DNA of 64,000 bases from Bemisia tabaci (GCF_918797505.1 NC_092796.1:33490098-33554097), one strand, 5' to 3'. Shown: positions 1 through 10,555, counted from the first letter of the stretch. The notes: generated from the sequence alone by a model not told the origin. Translations and numbers: made by a program.

Positions 1-237
1 AAGGAAAAACGTCGTATGAGCATTCGAATGTTGTCAAATTTCTCCTGAAAAAGTATGTAATTTATAGGGAACTTTGGCATTTATTTCCTTGAAATTTTCA
101 GATACTCAAGACAAAATTGCAGGTCAAATTCTCTGAAAAGCAAGCAAAATATTCACAAGTTGTCAGGAAATTCGTATCTTATAAAAAAATTCGGCAACAT
201 CTCAAGGTTCGTACGACGTTTCTCCTTAGCACAACAG
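1..237. mobile_element. Family D MITE, left tip cut by the window edge
   Basis: The copy begins at AAGGAAAAACGTCGTATGAG and ends with the inverted counterpart TACGACGTTTCTCCTTAGC. The arms are about 40 bp and the interior is AT-rich, without coding capacity. Family D consensus tips read CTGCCGTGCTAAGGAAAAAC then GCCGTATGAGC, about 240 bp in all. It lies within the intron of the large gene or beyond it. Confidence 0.85.
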
Positions 238-974
238 TGCGGCACTGCATTTAGCAGTATTTTACTGCTTAATTATATAATTTGCAAAATTCAACGCGAG
301 AAAGAACAAATCCCACGACCCGTTCAGCTGCTTTCCAAAATTCAGAGTCCCTGAAATCCGGTGTGAAAAAGAAAATAACGAATGTAAAAACATCAGTGTA
401 GAAGCGATGAATTCTTCTTTTACTTCACGAGGTCAGATGTTTCGGCGGCAAATAATCTTTGATTACGTGAATAAGATTGTCGCATTGCAATAAACCAGCA
501 TGGTACAAATTGGAGCCTTCTGATACATGGGTATAAACCAAAATTTTACGTAGAAAACGATTTGCGCAACAAAAATGACTGAAATTAACACCGCGAATCA
601 AGATTTTTAATGTTTTTCTTGTGAGCGGGAATTCAAAATCCCCGTTATGAATGTAAAATAAAAACGATCCTTAGTTAGGAGTTGATTCAGTTTTGTTGCA
701 CTAATCGTGTTATACGTGAACTTCTGGTTAAAGAAAATAAATCAGAATTCTTAAACTCGTAAGTTGTCTACCGGTCCATTCAAAAATAATTTTTTGATGT
801 ATCAAATCATGCCCGGACAAAAAATTCGCGTAATTGTAGCCATCAAAAATGTAATCTCTCAATTTTTATAGGACCTATTAACAACATAATGATAGGACAA
901 GGCATAATAAGTATGGATAATAAGTATGGCAAGTTACAATATTGTAAAATGAAGTAAGGTAATAAAATACAATA
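238..974 (-). other. Intron sequence, including a repeat fragment
   Basis: This is the intronic start of the minus-strand gene. At about 665-790 it holds a diverged copy of a roughly 130-bp repeat that recurs at 6530-6665 and 28265-28375 (shared core around CAGAATGCTTAAATTCGTA followed by GGTCCATT). No exon was recognised here. Confidence 0.5.
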
Positions 975-984
975 ACTTACCGTA
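975..984 (-). promoter_or_regulatory. 5' splice donor ending the coding exon
   Basis: On the minus strand the sequence CCTACG is followed by GTAAGTTATT, a near-perfect donor. The exon ends after a whole codon (Thr), so the intron is phase 0. Past this point the open frame turns into AT-rich, repetitive TAATAAGTATGG-type sequence, as expected for an intron. Confidence 0.85.
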
Positions 985-3900
985 GGAGTTGCAGTAGTCG
1001 GGGCTGTATCTTTATTTTTTTCCTCAGCTTTTTTCTTGTTCAGAGTTCTTACAAGTTTCCATTTACTACCCAAGGGGCCATCATCCCCTTTACCACCTGG
1101 GTCCTCTTTAATTGGGCTTATATAACCGTCATTATCGGGAAATTTAAACCTTGGCAAAGAGGGGGTACCTGGACCTACATCAACGACACTCATATCATCA
1201 CTGGGGGGAACACTGGCTGAGCCATCTCTCAGCGTGGATGTTTCACTTTCCCAACCGACGCCATCGGGTAGATTTAAGGAGACCTCACTGGGAGGCACGC
1301 TTACGGATCCCTCCCTACTAACTGAACCGGAACTTTGAATGCACCTCCCGTTTTGTATTTTCGTGGGCACGTCGTTCGAGCTCCTCCTGGAGCCGGTACG
1401 TTCATAGTCTTCGAAGTCCTCCATCTCGTCGGCAGATTGATGAGCGCTATCAGGTCCTCCAGTGTCACCGGACGAATCGCCTCCAGGTTCTGGCTCTCTC
1501 GTTTCGTCGAAAAGGTCCTCGGGTCTTTGGGATTTTGAGGATTTTGGCGTTATTTTCAAAAACGGGCTGTCTTGCTGCTGCTCGTTTTCTGTCCGTCCGT
1601 CGGCCGTAACAGGGCTATCTTCCGGCAGCTCTGCGATGATAGGAAAAGACTCGTTCTCGGTGTCGAAACTAGGTTCGAATTCAAGCTTAGGGAGCTCGTG
1701 TTCTATGTTCGCTTTACGCTCCATTTCTTCAAGTTTCTTCAGCTCATAGCAGTACCACTCGTCTTCGCTATCTATGCTGTCTTCGGTGCTTTGTCGCCTC
1801 GAGGAGACTCTGGATGTGCTCCTCCAAGAATGAGTGCTTCTATTGTCATCGTCAGTGTCTCCGGAGCCACGCGTTGCCCACGGGATTTCCAAACTTTGCT
1901 GATGCCGAGGTGGATGATGTCGCCTATCATGGCTCTGGTTTCGGTATGGCGGCGGGACCCCAGGACTGGCCTCAGTGGTTGGCTCGCTCACTTCACTCGG
2001 GACTGGTGTGGGTTGTTCGATATTGATTTCACTGGGCTGTGGTTCTTCAGGCACCTCTGGTTCTGCGGGTTCTTCGGATATTTCGATTATTGTCGAGCTT
2101 TCCTCCTGACTACTTTGAGCATTTAAAGGAGGGTTAGAATCATCCGATTTGATTGTGGCACCGTTCTCGTCGGAATGAGAAGACGAGTGTCTTTGCCGAT
2201 ACTTTCCTAGAGCTCGCGATACAGCCCATTCTTGCGAGCAGAACTGAAGGTAACGGGAGGAAACTGGACGGAATCATCTTTGTTCAAGTCTGACTCGTGT
2301 GAGACGGAACTCTTTTTCACTTCGCCGATGGTAACGAAAAGTGATGCTGCATCCGCGCCATTATCCGAGAATAAATCAGCGCTCTTCTTCTCTCTCGGCT
2401 CGAAAATGTTTTCTCTCTCATCGTGGCTTTCCGTGTCGTATTGGGGTTCGGGTGCCGAGGGTGCTTTCATAATTTTTTTCTGATGACTGATTTTGCTAAA
2501 TACGGAATTGTCATTTGGAGTATCGGAGAAAACACTGTCTTCGCTTTCTTCGCTTGCACGACTCAGCCGCCCACTTAATTCCGGCTCTGACTGCTCAGGG
2601 TCGGAAAAAGAATGTCCGCCGTGCGTTCTCTTTTTTGCTTTATGAAGAATATTAGAGACGGTCATAACGATAGGATGTTTCCGCGTCTTCTTAGGCAACG
2701 AACCTATAGAGGACAGAGACTTCAGTCTTGATAGTTTCGATCCCCGTTTGGACTCTTTTTGAGCTGGCATGTCGTCAGGATGAACATCAGTGGGTAATGA
2801 ATAGGATCTGTGGCGTTTCAAATGTATATCTGGCAGCCATAAGCTCACTTGACTGCCTACATGGCTCATGGCCTCTTTCAAACTGCTGCCCTTTCTGAGC
2901 TTTTTAGTTTTCTCTTTTACGGGTTCTTTAATGTCCGCTGCAATGGAGATATATCCAGATTTTGAGACAATCACAGAGCTTGGATCATAACCAGTGGAAT
3001 TGGCTTGCTGGTTGACTGCGTAACTCTTGTTCAGAAGAGATGAATTATAATCGATTGTAGTTTTTTGACTGTACGATGATAAGTCTGAGATCGAGGAATC
3101 GGTGTACTGGGGCTGCCCTTGATAAGAGCTTAGGTTATTGTAGCCTAGGCTATCAATGCTTCTAGAGTGCAAATCTCTCCCTCTACTCGAAAGGTGCGCT
3201 TGAGATAGACTATAGTTTAATTCTTTGTCATACCTATTACCATCCACTAAATTGCTATCTGGAATGGCACTACTAGTTGGATAGTAAGTCAGGGCATCGG
3301 TGATATTACCAGTGGGGAACATCGTTCGATACATGGCATTCTTGTATTCTTCCATATCGGAGAGATCTCCCGTTGGCACAGCACCCGTCGAGTATCCCCT
3401 AGCAAGTCGCCTGTTCGGGCGAGCCGGGCTCGATTGTGATTTACTTCGATGTTCTAAGTATGGTCTATTGGTTGTATGCGGTCCTATCAGATCTGGTACA
3501 TTCGAGAGTGTGGTTTGCGGAAGAATATTTGACACTCCACTGGTGTAAACTGAGGTGTAGTTCTGATCTCTATCACTGCAGGCCATCGAGTAGATTGCAG
3601 GCTGTTGTCCCATCAACCTCTCGTACACATCTGGGTAAGAACTAGGCGCTGCCCCGCTGTCTGTATGCCGTCTGGAGAGTCTAGGACTCTTGATGTAGTC
3701 TGATCTAGGGGCAGGCGAGGGGACAAAATTACTGTACATCCCATTTTGTTGTTGACTACTTTGATAAATGCTGGCATCTTGTGAGCTAAGGCAATTGTAA
3801 TATCGCTGTTCGTTATCGCTAGAACCTAAAACTGGAATATATTGCGACGAAACCGAGGAAATTTGAGATGCCCGTCCTATATGGCTCAGATTATCTGCTA

Positions 3901-5697
3901 CATAAGATGTTGGCGTTTTCGACCTCGACGCACTTTTGGGTGATCCGGGTGATTTCTCTAGGCTGGACCATTGTGAACTCATGGACGATAGACCTGAATC
4001 GGATTTTGCTTGGATTATATTCGTTGAATTAGATTTGGCTATATGTTTGGGTGATGTTCTGGGTGATTTGGGCGATCGTGGTGTCCTCGGGCTGAGTTTG
4101 CCGTGGCTTGGATCCACACTAAAGGTGTTAGAGCTATTAGTTCCTGAGTTATACATATGAAGTGGGCTTACATCTGAGGAGGGTTTAAGAAACGGGTTCG
4201 GATCTTGCGGAGCAGGAGGAGGCGGACTACTGGGGGCGGAATTCAGCAGGGACTCTAAATCTGACATTGATTGGCGGGAAGCGCCGATGTAACCGTCTTG
4301 TCTCGTTCTCAAGCTCATCGTTGACGGCGAGGGCGACGATATCCTTTCATTCGATGCAGAAAATATGTTTTTATTTAATAGAGAAGCTGTGTTGAACGGG
4401 GTGGGGGCAGTGGACGATAAACTTGTTTGGATAGAGTAATCGATCGGATAGGAAGAACTCAACGGATAACTATCGGAACGCTTCGGTGATAAGGGAAGTG
4501 AGCGATTCGACGACGTTTTCCGCAGGGGTGAAGTGGTGCTGTCGTGTTTTCCCAGGAGGGAAATATTACCCGTGGACGAGTTGAAGCGAGTCTGCATTCT
4601 TGGCGAGTTAGGCGTCGAGAAAAAACCTGTCGGCGTCTTTTTCTCGTAGTCGGTAGCTATTTCTCCGCTGGAAAGCCTTAAATTTGACCCGGAACGGTTC
4701 CGACTCCCACTATTGGAGAGGCCCGATATTATCAAAAGCTCGTCGACCGATTTTGGAGAAGAACTCAGATTCCACCTCTCCAGCTCGATCTCTGCGTACA
4801 TCCGCCGGAGCTGCTCATCGACGTCATTCATTTCCACTTGCTCGGAGACCGAAAAATCGGCTTTGCTGGACGCTAGGCTTTGTTGGTTGAGCAGCTGATT
4901 TTGCAATAATTTCAACTCGCTCGAGTCTTTTTGTAACTTGCTACTAAGCCGATCTAATTCGTGGAGTTTGTTGACAGCCTCTTGATCTAAACCATTCAAG
5001 TCGGTTTCTTGACTTATAGCTAATCCGAACCGATAGTCTTTGTACTCTGCACAGCTGTATAAGGATTCTTTCGCCTCGCTCCTGGTTGGATCACTAGAAA
5101 AGTCCTTCTTCGTCCCGTTCTTCCCGTTACTGTCCTCCTCCGACTCCTCCCAAATCATGCCCAGCTGCGATACAGCCTGGTTGGCCAAATACGGGAAATT
5201 AACGCTCCCCGATAAGAGGCATCATCGAACGAAGCGTCCGTCACGCCGAGTTGAGATTTCAGCTGCGCGATGAATGACCGAGGAGACAGAACGCCTTCAG
5301 GAGGAACCTCTTGTTGATAATCTATACCGCGCATGCTCTCTAAGGAATCTACCATCGGATCGCACAGCTGCGTCAATCCAAGATTCGCGCTGTAGAACTC
5401 GATCAGCTGCGAGATTATGCTCTGCTGCTCGAATAAGAGCATTTCTAGTTTTTCGAGCCGCTCCCACATTTTCACGTACTCCTGCGACAACATGTTCAAG
5501 GCCCGCCAAGCGTAGGTGAGCTCGTTCTCCAAGACGCCCAGACGAGATCCCAGCCGCTCGACGTACTCGTCCACGCTGCTCGGCTCGTTCTGCTGCTGCT
5601 CATCATGCTGGTGCTGATGCTGCTGCTGCTGTTGCTGGGATGGCGAACCAGGGCGGGAGTAGAGTGCCAGGTGGTTATTGTCTTCCGTCGACTCCAT
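981..5697 (-). CDS. Large Ser-rich coiled-coil protein, unidentified; 5' coding part of gene
   Basis: This is a minus-strand coding exon of about 4.7 kb. The start ATG at 5697 follows an in-frame TGA four codons upstream and has G at -3 and +4. Residues 21-36 are a Gln/His tract. Residues about 43-102 form a heptad-like amphipathic helix with Trp64 and Trp78. A second coiled-coil-like stretch rich in Leu/Lys/Gln lies around 4970-4850. Then come about 700 residues rich in Ser, Pro, Thr and Asn, a basic block around 2830-2640 (KRHRSYSLP and a Lys/Arg-Leu-Ser segment), and an acidic, Ser-rich C-terminal part ending in a Lys-rich segment. The frame changes near 5210 and near 2250 (separate entries). 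The exon ends after a complete codon at a GTAAGT donor, so the protein continues outside the window. I see no enzymatic motif. By eye it resembles the disordered regions of large cortical or presynaptic scaffolds (Unc-13 N-terminal or NHS/GUK-holder type), but that is only an impression. That it is a real gene is near certain; its identity is unknown. Confidence 0.85.
2207..2322 (-). other. Second frame change in the large CDS
   Basis: The long central frame stops at a TAG at 2207-2209. The downstream acidic segment (to 981) is in another frame. That frame opens just after a TGA near 2265 and reads through YLQFCSQEWAVSRALGKYRQRHSSSHSDENG-like sequence. One additional base in the CCTCCC run near 2256 would restore a continuous protein, in the same direction as the first change. 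A 77-nt phase-0 intron (2320-2244) is an alternative: its acceptor is excellent (a pyrimidine-rich tract ending TTCAG), but its donor GTGAAA is poor. The two explanations predict different proteins over about 25 residues. Confidence 0.65.
5190..5260 (-). other. First frame change in the large CDS
   Basis: From 5697 one frame is open to a TGA at 5155 and ends in an unremarkable tail (residues ISRIWPTRLYRSWA). The next 980 codons are in another frame, which opens just after a TGA near 5225 and reads SVNFPYLANQAVSQLG. One extra G in the four-G run (plus-strand C4 at 5207-5210) would join the two as SYRG-SVNFPYLANQ. The alternative is a roughly 74-nt phase-0 intron with a GTGACG donor and an acceptor after CCAACCAG. 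That donor is weak, and the intron would remove sequence that looks coding. I favour a missing base, either an assembly homopolymer error or a real allele. Confidence 0.7.
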
Positions 5698-6693
5698 TTC
5701 GTTAGCGAATCATTTCGATGAAAAGTAGAATTTCTGCGCGTCAATAGAAGCTCCTTCGAAGAGGCTCTCTTAAAGCACTGACTTAGCGGATAAAAACCGA
5801 ATTTGGAATACCCTAAATTTTAGTTGCCCTACATTTTTATTCGAGGGGTTTACAGTTCCTTAATGAATTATTTAATTTATAGTTCCATTCCCCAGGAATC
5901 CCAATTAATCTGTTTCAGGTCATGATATCATGTCACCATGTTGTTTTGTTTGCACTGCAACTCACTGACGAATTTGGAAGATTAGTCTCCGGCGTTTCTT
6001 CATTAAGTTACAGGGCCTTCCATTATGACGGATCCAATCGGTCACACCTGTAATACAATATCACATTATTAATACACAGCTGGGATTGGATAAATCCCTC
6101 GTGCCGGAAATTGCCACCGTAACGCGCTGTAGAAATTCGCCGTCGTTTACTTTTTCATCAGTTACACTAGGTTGGAGCCAGTAAATCCGAAACTTGTAGT
6201 GTGTTACCACTCACGCCAAAAAATAACAAACAGAAGAAACAAGGGGAATAAAAATTCAACAACGAAATTAAAAGATCGTAAATTGAACGCCGACAGTTCA
6301 TGGACAAAGTTAGACTGGTATTAAAGTTACAACTTCATCGTAACTTCAGTTTACTTAGGTTCAAACCTAAGAATACAACTATTTCGACTTTGGTGTGTTG
6401 CACGGTATCACACGTAATTGAAGGCGTTTTGCGCGTTTAGCACCGTTTAGTCGACGTCTGGCGCACGATTTAACTCAATTAGATTTTTGTTCTTTCACAA
6501 GGGGCTGATCAAATTTACGCCTCAAAACACGTTCAGTAGCTTAGTTGGGAGTTAGTTCCAGTGATACTCGTTGCGAGCATCGTATTTTGCGTGAAATTTT
6601 GGGTAAAAAACATGCAGCAGAATGCTTAAATTTGTACCTTCTCTATTGGTCCAGTAGGGTATCGGACATCAAATAAGCTCACCTAACTCCAAC
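5698..6693 (-). other. Upstream region of the large gene
   Basis: A pyrimidine-rich stretch ending GACGCGCAG about 30 bases upstream of the ATG could be a splice acceptor for a non-coding first exon, so the transcription start may lie farther right. At 6352-6432 there is a reverse copy of dispersed repeat P (ATACAACTATTTC ... GGTATCAC ... TTGAAGGCG). At 6530-6665 is a copy of the 130-bp repeat also found in the intron. No core promoter element can be assigned with confidence. Confidence 0.4.
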
Positions 6694-6948
6694 TGGACCG
6701 CGGTTTGTAGAGAGAAACCAAGACACATCAGCTATTGCGAAATTTTAGTGGGCAATTTAATCTTTAACAGGAGAACGTTTGTGCGGATTCCTTCGAAAGT
6801 TTTGAGGAATTCGCTTCGTACTGTGCAGAAAATACACTGAAATATTGACGAAAATCCGCACAACCGTTTTCATCTAAGGAGTCAAATTGCCCACTTAAAT
6901 TTAGCAATAGCTCATGTGGCTTGGTTTTTCTCTGCTTAACGCGGTCCA
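6694..6948. mobile_element. Foldback element M
   Basis: The ends TGGACCGCGG and CGCGGTCCA are followed by mirrored blocks AAACCAAGACACATCAGCTA and GCTCATGTGGCTTGGTTTTT, then GGGCAATTTAAT and CAAATTGCCCAC. It lies just upstream of the large gene. Confidence 0.85.
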
Positions 6949-6986
6949 ACGTTCTACCGAGATGCGAAGAAGGAGCTCATCGGAAG

Positions 6987-7151
6987 CAGTGGCGTGGCGT
7001 GCTTTGCGATATATCGAATGATCTAACATTTAAACCCATGGAAAAGGATCTATAAACAGGGTGTTCGCAGCGAACACTTTAATGATCGATTCTTCACCAT
7101 GGGTTTAAATTACATATCAATCGATTTATCGCAACTCACGCCACGCCACTG
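6987..7151. mobile_element. Family J hAT-type MITE
   Basis: The tips CAGTGGCGTGGCGTGC and CACGCCACGCCACTG are flanked by a perfect 8-bp duplication ATCGGAAG (6979-6986 and 7152-7159). The interior has paired ATTTAAACCCATGG and CCATGGGTTTAAAT and a central GTTCGCAGCGAAC palindrome. TIR style and 8-bp duplication identify hAT. Confidence 0.95.
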
Positions 7152-7548
7152 ATCGGAAGAAGGTCGACTAAATCGGGATCCTAGTCCAGAAAATCGGTTT
7201 TTCGGGCACCGAATAAACCCACCTGCAAACGCGGACTTCCCTCGAGATATCAAATGAGGGGGGGGGGGGTTGCCGCGGCGTGTCATAAATATTTGCCCGC
7301 TCGGAAGTAAAATTCATGAGAAACTGAAAGCTCGGAGTTATCATGGCAGAGAATAAACGGGAAGCAAACGCGCGGCGGTCGAACTGTTTAGGAGCGATGA
7401 AGGCGGCAGTTGCGACGACAGCATCACGTCACTCGACTCAACGCGGTGAAGAGCGGGTCTCCGGGATACGTGTGTCGGGAGCCAATGAGGGCGCCGACGC
7501 CAACGCACAGTGGTGCGAGATCGGAAATGATAGGATGCCGATGGCTTT

Positions 7549-7923
7549 CTGTGTTTCAGTCACTGCTCCTATTGTCTTTTTTCGAAGAGGAACAACTTGG
7601 CTTGAAATTTCCACAAAATACACTGGAAAAAAAAAAACACATTGGATCTAGGTTCCAGACTCTTGAAAACATTGACAAGAAAAAATAATCTTGAATCAAT
7701 CGGATTTTAGCTTGAATGGGACGAAATCCGCTTAAATTAAGAGGCTTGGTTCTTGATTTCAGCTAGATTCTGATTGAATCAAGAGTACTTTTTCTTGTCG
7801 ATGTTTTTAAGAGTCTGGACTCTAGATCCAATGTGTTTTTTTTCCAGTGTGCTGTGTTTCAGTCACTGCTCCTATTGTCTTTTTTGGAAGAGAAACAACT
7901 TGGCTTGAAATTTCCACAAAATA
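7549..7923. repeat. 72-bp direct repeats flanking family A copy
   Basis: The copies at 7549-7620 and 7852-7923 both start CTGTGTTTCAGTCACTGCTC and end TTTCCACAAAATA. They differ at two positions. They abut the element apart from the dinucleotide TG on the right. Confidence 0.9.
7621..7849. mobile_element. Family A foldback element between 72-bp direct duplications
   Basis: The tips CACTGGAAAAAA and TTTTTTCCAGTG bound a largely palindromic 229-bp element. Its left arm (GGATCT, CCAGACTCTTGAAAAC, GACAAGAAAAA, AATCAATCGGATTTT) is mirrored on the right. The host sequence at 7549-7620 is repeated at 7852-7923 with 70 of 72 bases identical, immediately outside the element. It encodes no protein. 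Confidence 0.9.
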
Positions 7924-7995
7924 TTCCGTCAACACAGAAGAAAAATCAAGGAGTTTTTCCAGAGACAATTTTAAATTGTTTAGTTTTCCGATGAT

Positions 7996-8140
7996 AAAAG
8001 CTCATTTGGACGTATTTCTGCCGAACGGAACAATGTTTATTAAGATATGAGCCTTGAGACCCATAAGAATATATGCATAACAGAGCTCACGACATAATGC
8101 ACATTGTCCCGTTTGACAGAATACGTCCATTTGTGGGTAT
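7996..8140. repeat. Short hairpin H
   Basis: TTGGACGTATTTCTGCCGAA CGGAACAATG pairs with CATTGTCCCGTTTGACAGAA TACGTCCA. The loop (GAGCC ... AATATATGCATAACAGAG CTC) resembles the family G loop. Confidence 0.75.
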
Positions 8141-8550
8141 CCCGAGCAAATGCACCATTTCACGATGATAACACTATTCGATCACGTGGGAGCTGAGATT
8201 GCCTACTCTGAACATTGAAGGCGGCCAAAGATTACGATTTGTAGGACCACTTCATAATTTAAAGGGGATCACCCTGCCCTGGAAAAAGACAAGAGCCATA
8301 AGGATTGGGTTGGTGCGGGACTTTTGAATCACCTTATATAGGTCGCCAAGTAATAAATATTCAGAAATCACATTATTCCGACAGTGGACCGATTTTGGCC
8401 CTTATCGGCACCCCTCATATTTTACTAAATCTGCAAATTTTGATGTTTATTCAGTCACATTATATATTTTCAGGCGTACTTTCAACGATCTAGAAACTAT
8501 AGATACGCTAATCATAAGCCGCGCTGTTCTACGTTTTGTATTAATGAAAC
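8141..8550. other. No gene; transposon-end fragment near 8300
   Basis: GGTGCGGGACTTTTGAATCA CCTTATATA at 8312-8342 recurs in similar form near 26285-26335 and 33510-33548. It looks like the terminus of a Tc1-type element (GGGTGATTCA-type end). Nothing else was recognised. Confidence 0.4.
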
Positions 8551-8850
8551 TATCCCAAGTAGCATTTCTCAACGGAAAAATCGCCAGGATCATCAACATC
8601 TGAGCGATTATCCTCGATCTTATCGCGATAAAATCGCGCTTTTATCGCCCTACAATTTATCGCGATATTTTCGAAATAAAAATCGCGATTATTGGCGCGA
8701 TTTAATCGGCATGTATCGCGATTTGTTGAGATTTAATCGGCATGTATCGCGATTTAAAATGCGATGATATCTCGATATATTGCCACCGATATAATCGCGA
8801 TAACCAACCGATAAAATCGCTATTTATCGCGATCACTGCTACTTGGGATA
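8551..8850. mobile_element. Foldback element T, rich in ATCGCGAT
   Basis: The tips TATCCCAAGTAGCA and TGCTACTTGGGATA are exact inverted repeats. The interior is made of many copies of ATCGCGAT, TTATCGCGATAA and similar self-complementary words, and a 25-bp segment around TTTAATCGGCATGTATCGCG occurs twice in tandem near 8703-8755. Confidence 0.85.
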
Positions 8851-9480
8851 AGCTTTTAATTATGTGTTTTTTCAAATGTTTACTTCGTGTCCGACCCTCC
8901 CCATCGATCCACCCCTGTGCGACATGCGGCGAAGGGCGGTGACGCTGAGCGATACACGAGCATGATCGCGGCGGCGGCGGTGGCTCCGCTTCGAGCACAG
9001 CTGTCGCATCTTTTCCCTCTTTGTCATAACGTCAACGTTCAACGTTCAACGTCCAACGTTCCTCGTTCGCCGGGCGGAATATCATGCTTTCCGCGCACAT
9101 CCTCCGGCATTGCTGCCTCGGTTACGCTCTATTACGTCGCCATTGTTTACATTCGCTCTCGTCTCACTGCCACACTTTCTTCATTTTTTATGCTGAATCC
9201 TTCCGCTCCTTTATCGAGTCCAAATATCCACGCGCTAGTTACAGAATGAGCTCGCATACGAGGATCAACTCGGAAATTAGTTCAGTTTTTGTTTCTGCTC
9301 TAAGGCGAGGCTTCGGCTTTCGTATTTGTGCGCAAACACTCTGTTCAAGATCGAGGAGTTGAATTCGGTGCCGGAGACTACATAGCGCCTAAAAGCCCCC
9401 GAGTAATCTGAATGCGAAGTGAAATCAGCACAATAAAAGCGTATAACACTCTGCAAAAAGAGTATGTTCCGCTCAGTAAT
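8851..9480. other. No gene recognised
   Basis: GC-rich at 8880-9000 with direct AACGTTCAACG-type words near 9029-9060. Short open frames lack any recognisable domain. Confidence 0.4.
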
Positions 9481-9734
9481 GCCGCTGTGCTTAGGAAAAA
9501 CGCCGTATGAGCCTTTAGGTGTTGCCAAATTTCCTTTAATAAAACACGAATTTCCCAGTAAACTTATGAATATTTTCCTTCCAATTTTTCAGACAATTTT
9601 TTTCTCAATTTCATCTAAAAATTCTTAAAATGTCAAGGAAAAATATCCAAAGCTTTCCTCAAAAATAAGCATTTTATCGAAGAAAATTTGGCAACTCTCG
9701 AACGTTCATACGGCGTTCTTCCTTAACACGGCAG
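9481..9734. mobile_element. Family D MITE
   Basis: Complete copy. The left tip reads GTGCTTAGGAAAAACGCCGT and the right tip ATACGGCGTTCTTCCTTAAC ACGGCAG. The interior repeats the family pattern (TTGCCAAATTTCC, then TTTCAGA with a run of T, then the mirrored TTTGGCAAC). No protein is encoded. Confidence 0.88.
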
Positions 9735-10036
9735 AATGGTGCAACTCATTCAGTAAGGAGAATTGATTCTGCTCCTCATTCATATCACTCGGGGTTGTTG
9801 AGCGCTTCGTAGATTCCGGCACAAAATTTTACCCCAAAATTATTTTGACCAGTGAATTTTCCGGTAATTTCTCTTTTATTAAAGATATTACCGATTTTTT
9901 CTATTATAAAATTATAAAAAGGAGAATAATTTTGGTTATTCCTCTGCTGTATCTGTGTTCCTTATGTATTTTCTTGCTCTGCTCACTATAAGCACACTGA
10001 GAAAATTTTATTGGAACTAAAACGGTGTCGCCTTGT

Positions 10037-10148
10037 CATCGCTTCTCTGGCGTAAAGACGTGTCTTGATCTCCGCATGAACCCCAGAAAACATGGATTTG
10101 TACGTAAAAGAGGGCTCACATGGAAAATGAGACACATCCTTACGTCAG
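10037..10148. repeat. Short hairpin G
   Basis: ATCGCTTCTCTGGCGTAAAG and the mirrored CTTACGTCAGTGG enclose a stem (ACGTGTCTTGATCTCC against GGAAAATGAGACACAT) with a loop around AACATGGATTTGTACGT. A family J element follows directly. Confidence 0.75.
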
Positions 10149-10151
10149 TGG

Positions 10152-10316
10152 CAGAGGCGAGGCGTGAATGATCGATTATCGATATTTCCCCTATTTGAAG
10201 CCACGGTATAGAATCGATTATTATGGTGTCCGTTGAAAACACCTTGTTCATCGATCCTTCTTCATAGATTTAAACGGTTGATCGATCGATATATCGCAAA
10301 GCACGCCACGCCACTG
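10152..10316. mobile_element. Family J hAT-type MITE
   Basis: The left tip CAGAGGCGAGGCGTGAATGA and right tip CACGCCACGCCACTG are flanked by a perfect 8-bp duplication GTCAGTGG. The left duplication forms part of the preceding family G hairpin end. Confidence 0.93.
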
Positions 10317-10555
10317 GTCAGTGGGGGACGATGTGGCCGTTAGTGGAGGCCAAAGAATAGGTCCGCAGGCTGATTATTGAAATTGATACAAAAAGCAATG
10401 AGTTACAAGCAATGCTTTATCTCGATCTTATTGCGGATGAAATTCCATGAAAAACTTAAGGAAAACGATTCCCAACTTTTTCAAGACATTCGTACCTCAT
10501 CAAAAGTAACGCGGCAGCATCTCGACGGTGAAACTCCAAAGCCACTTATCTCATT

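Noticed and set aside
1335..2126. Plus-strand frames opposite the large gene
   Set aside because: They are shadows of the minus-strand coding sequence. The minus strand has the donor site and the coherent protein.
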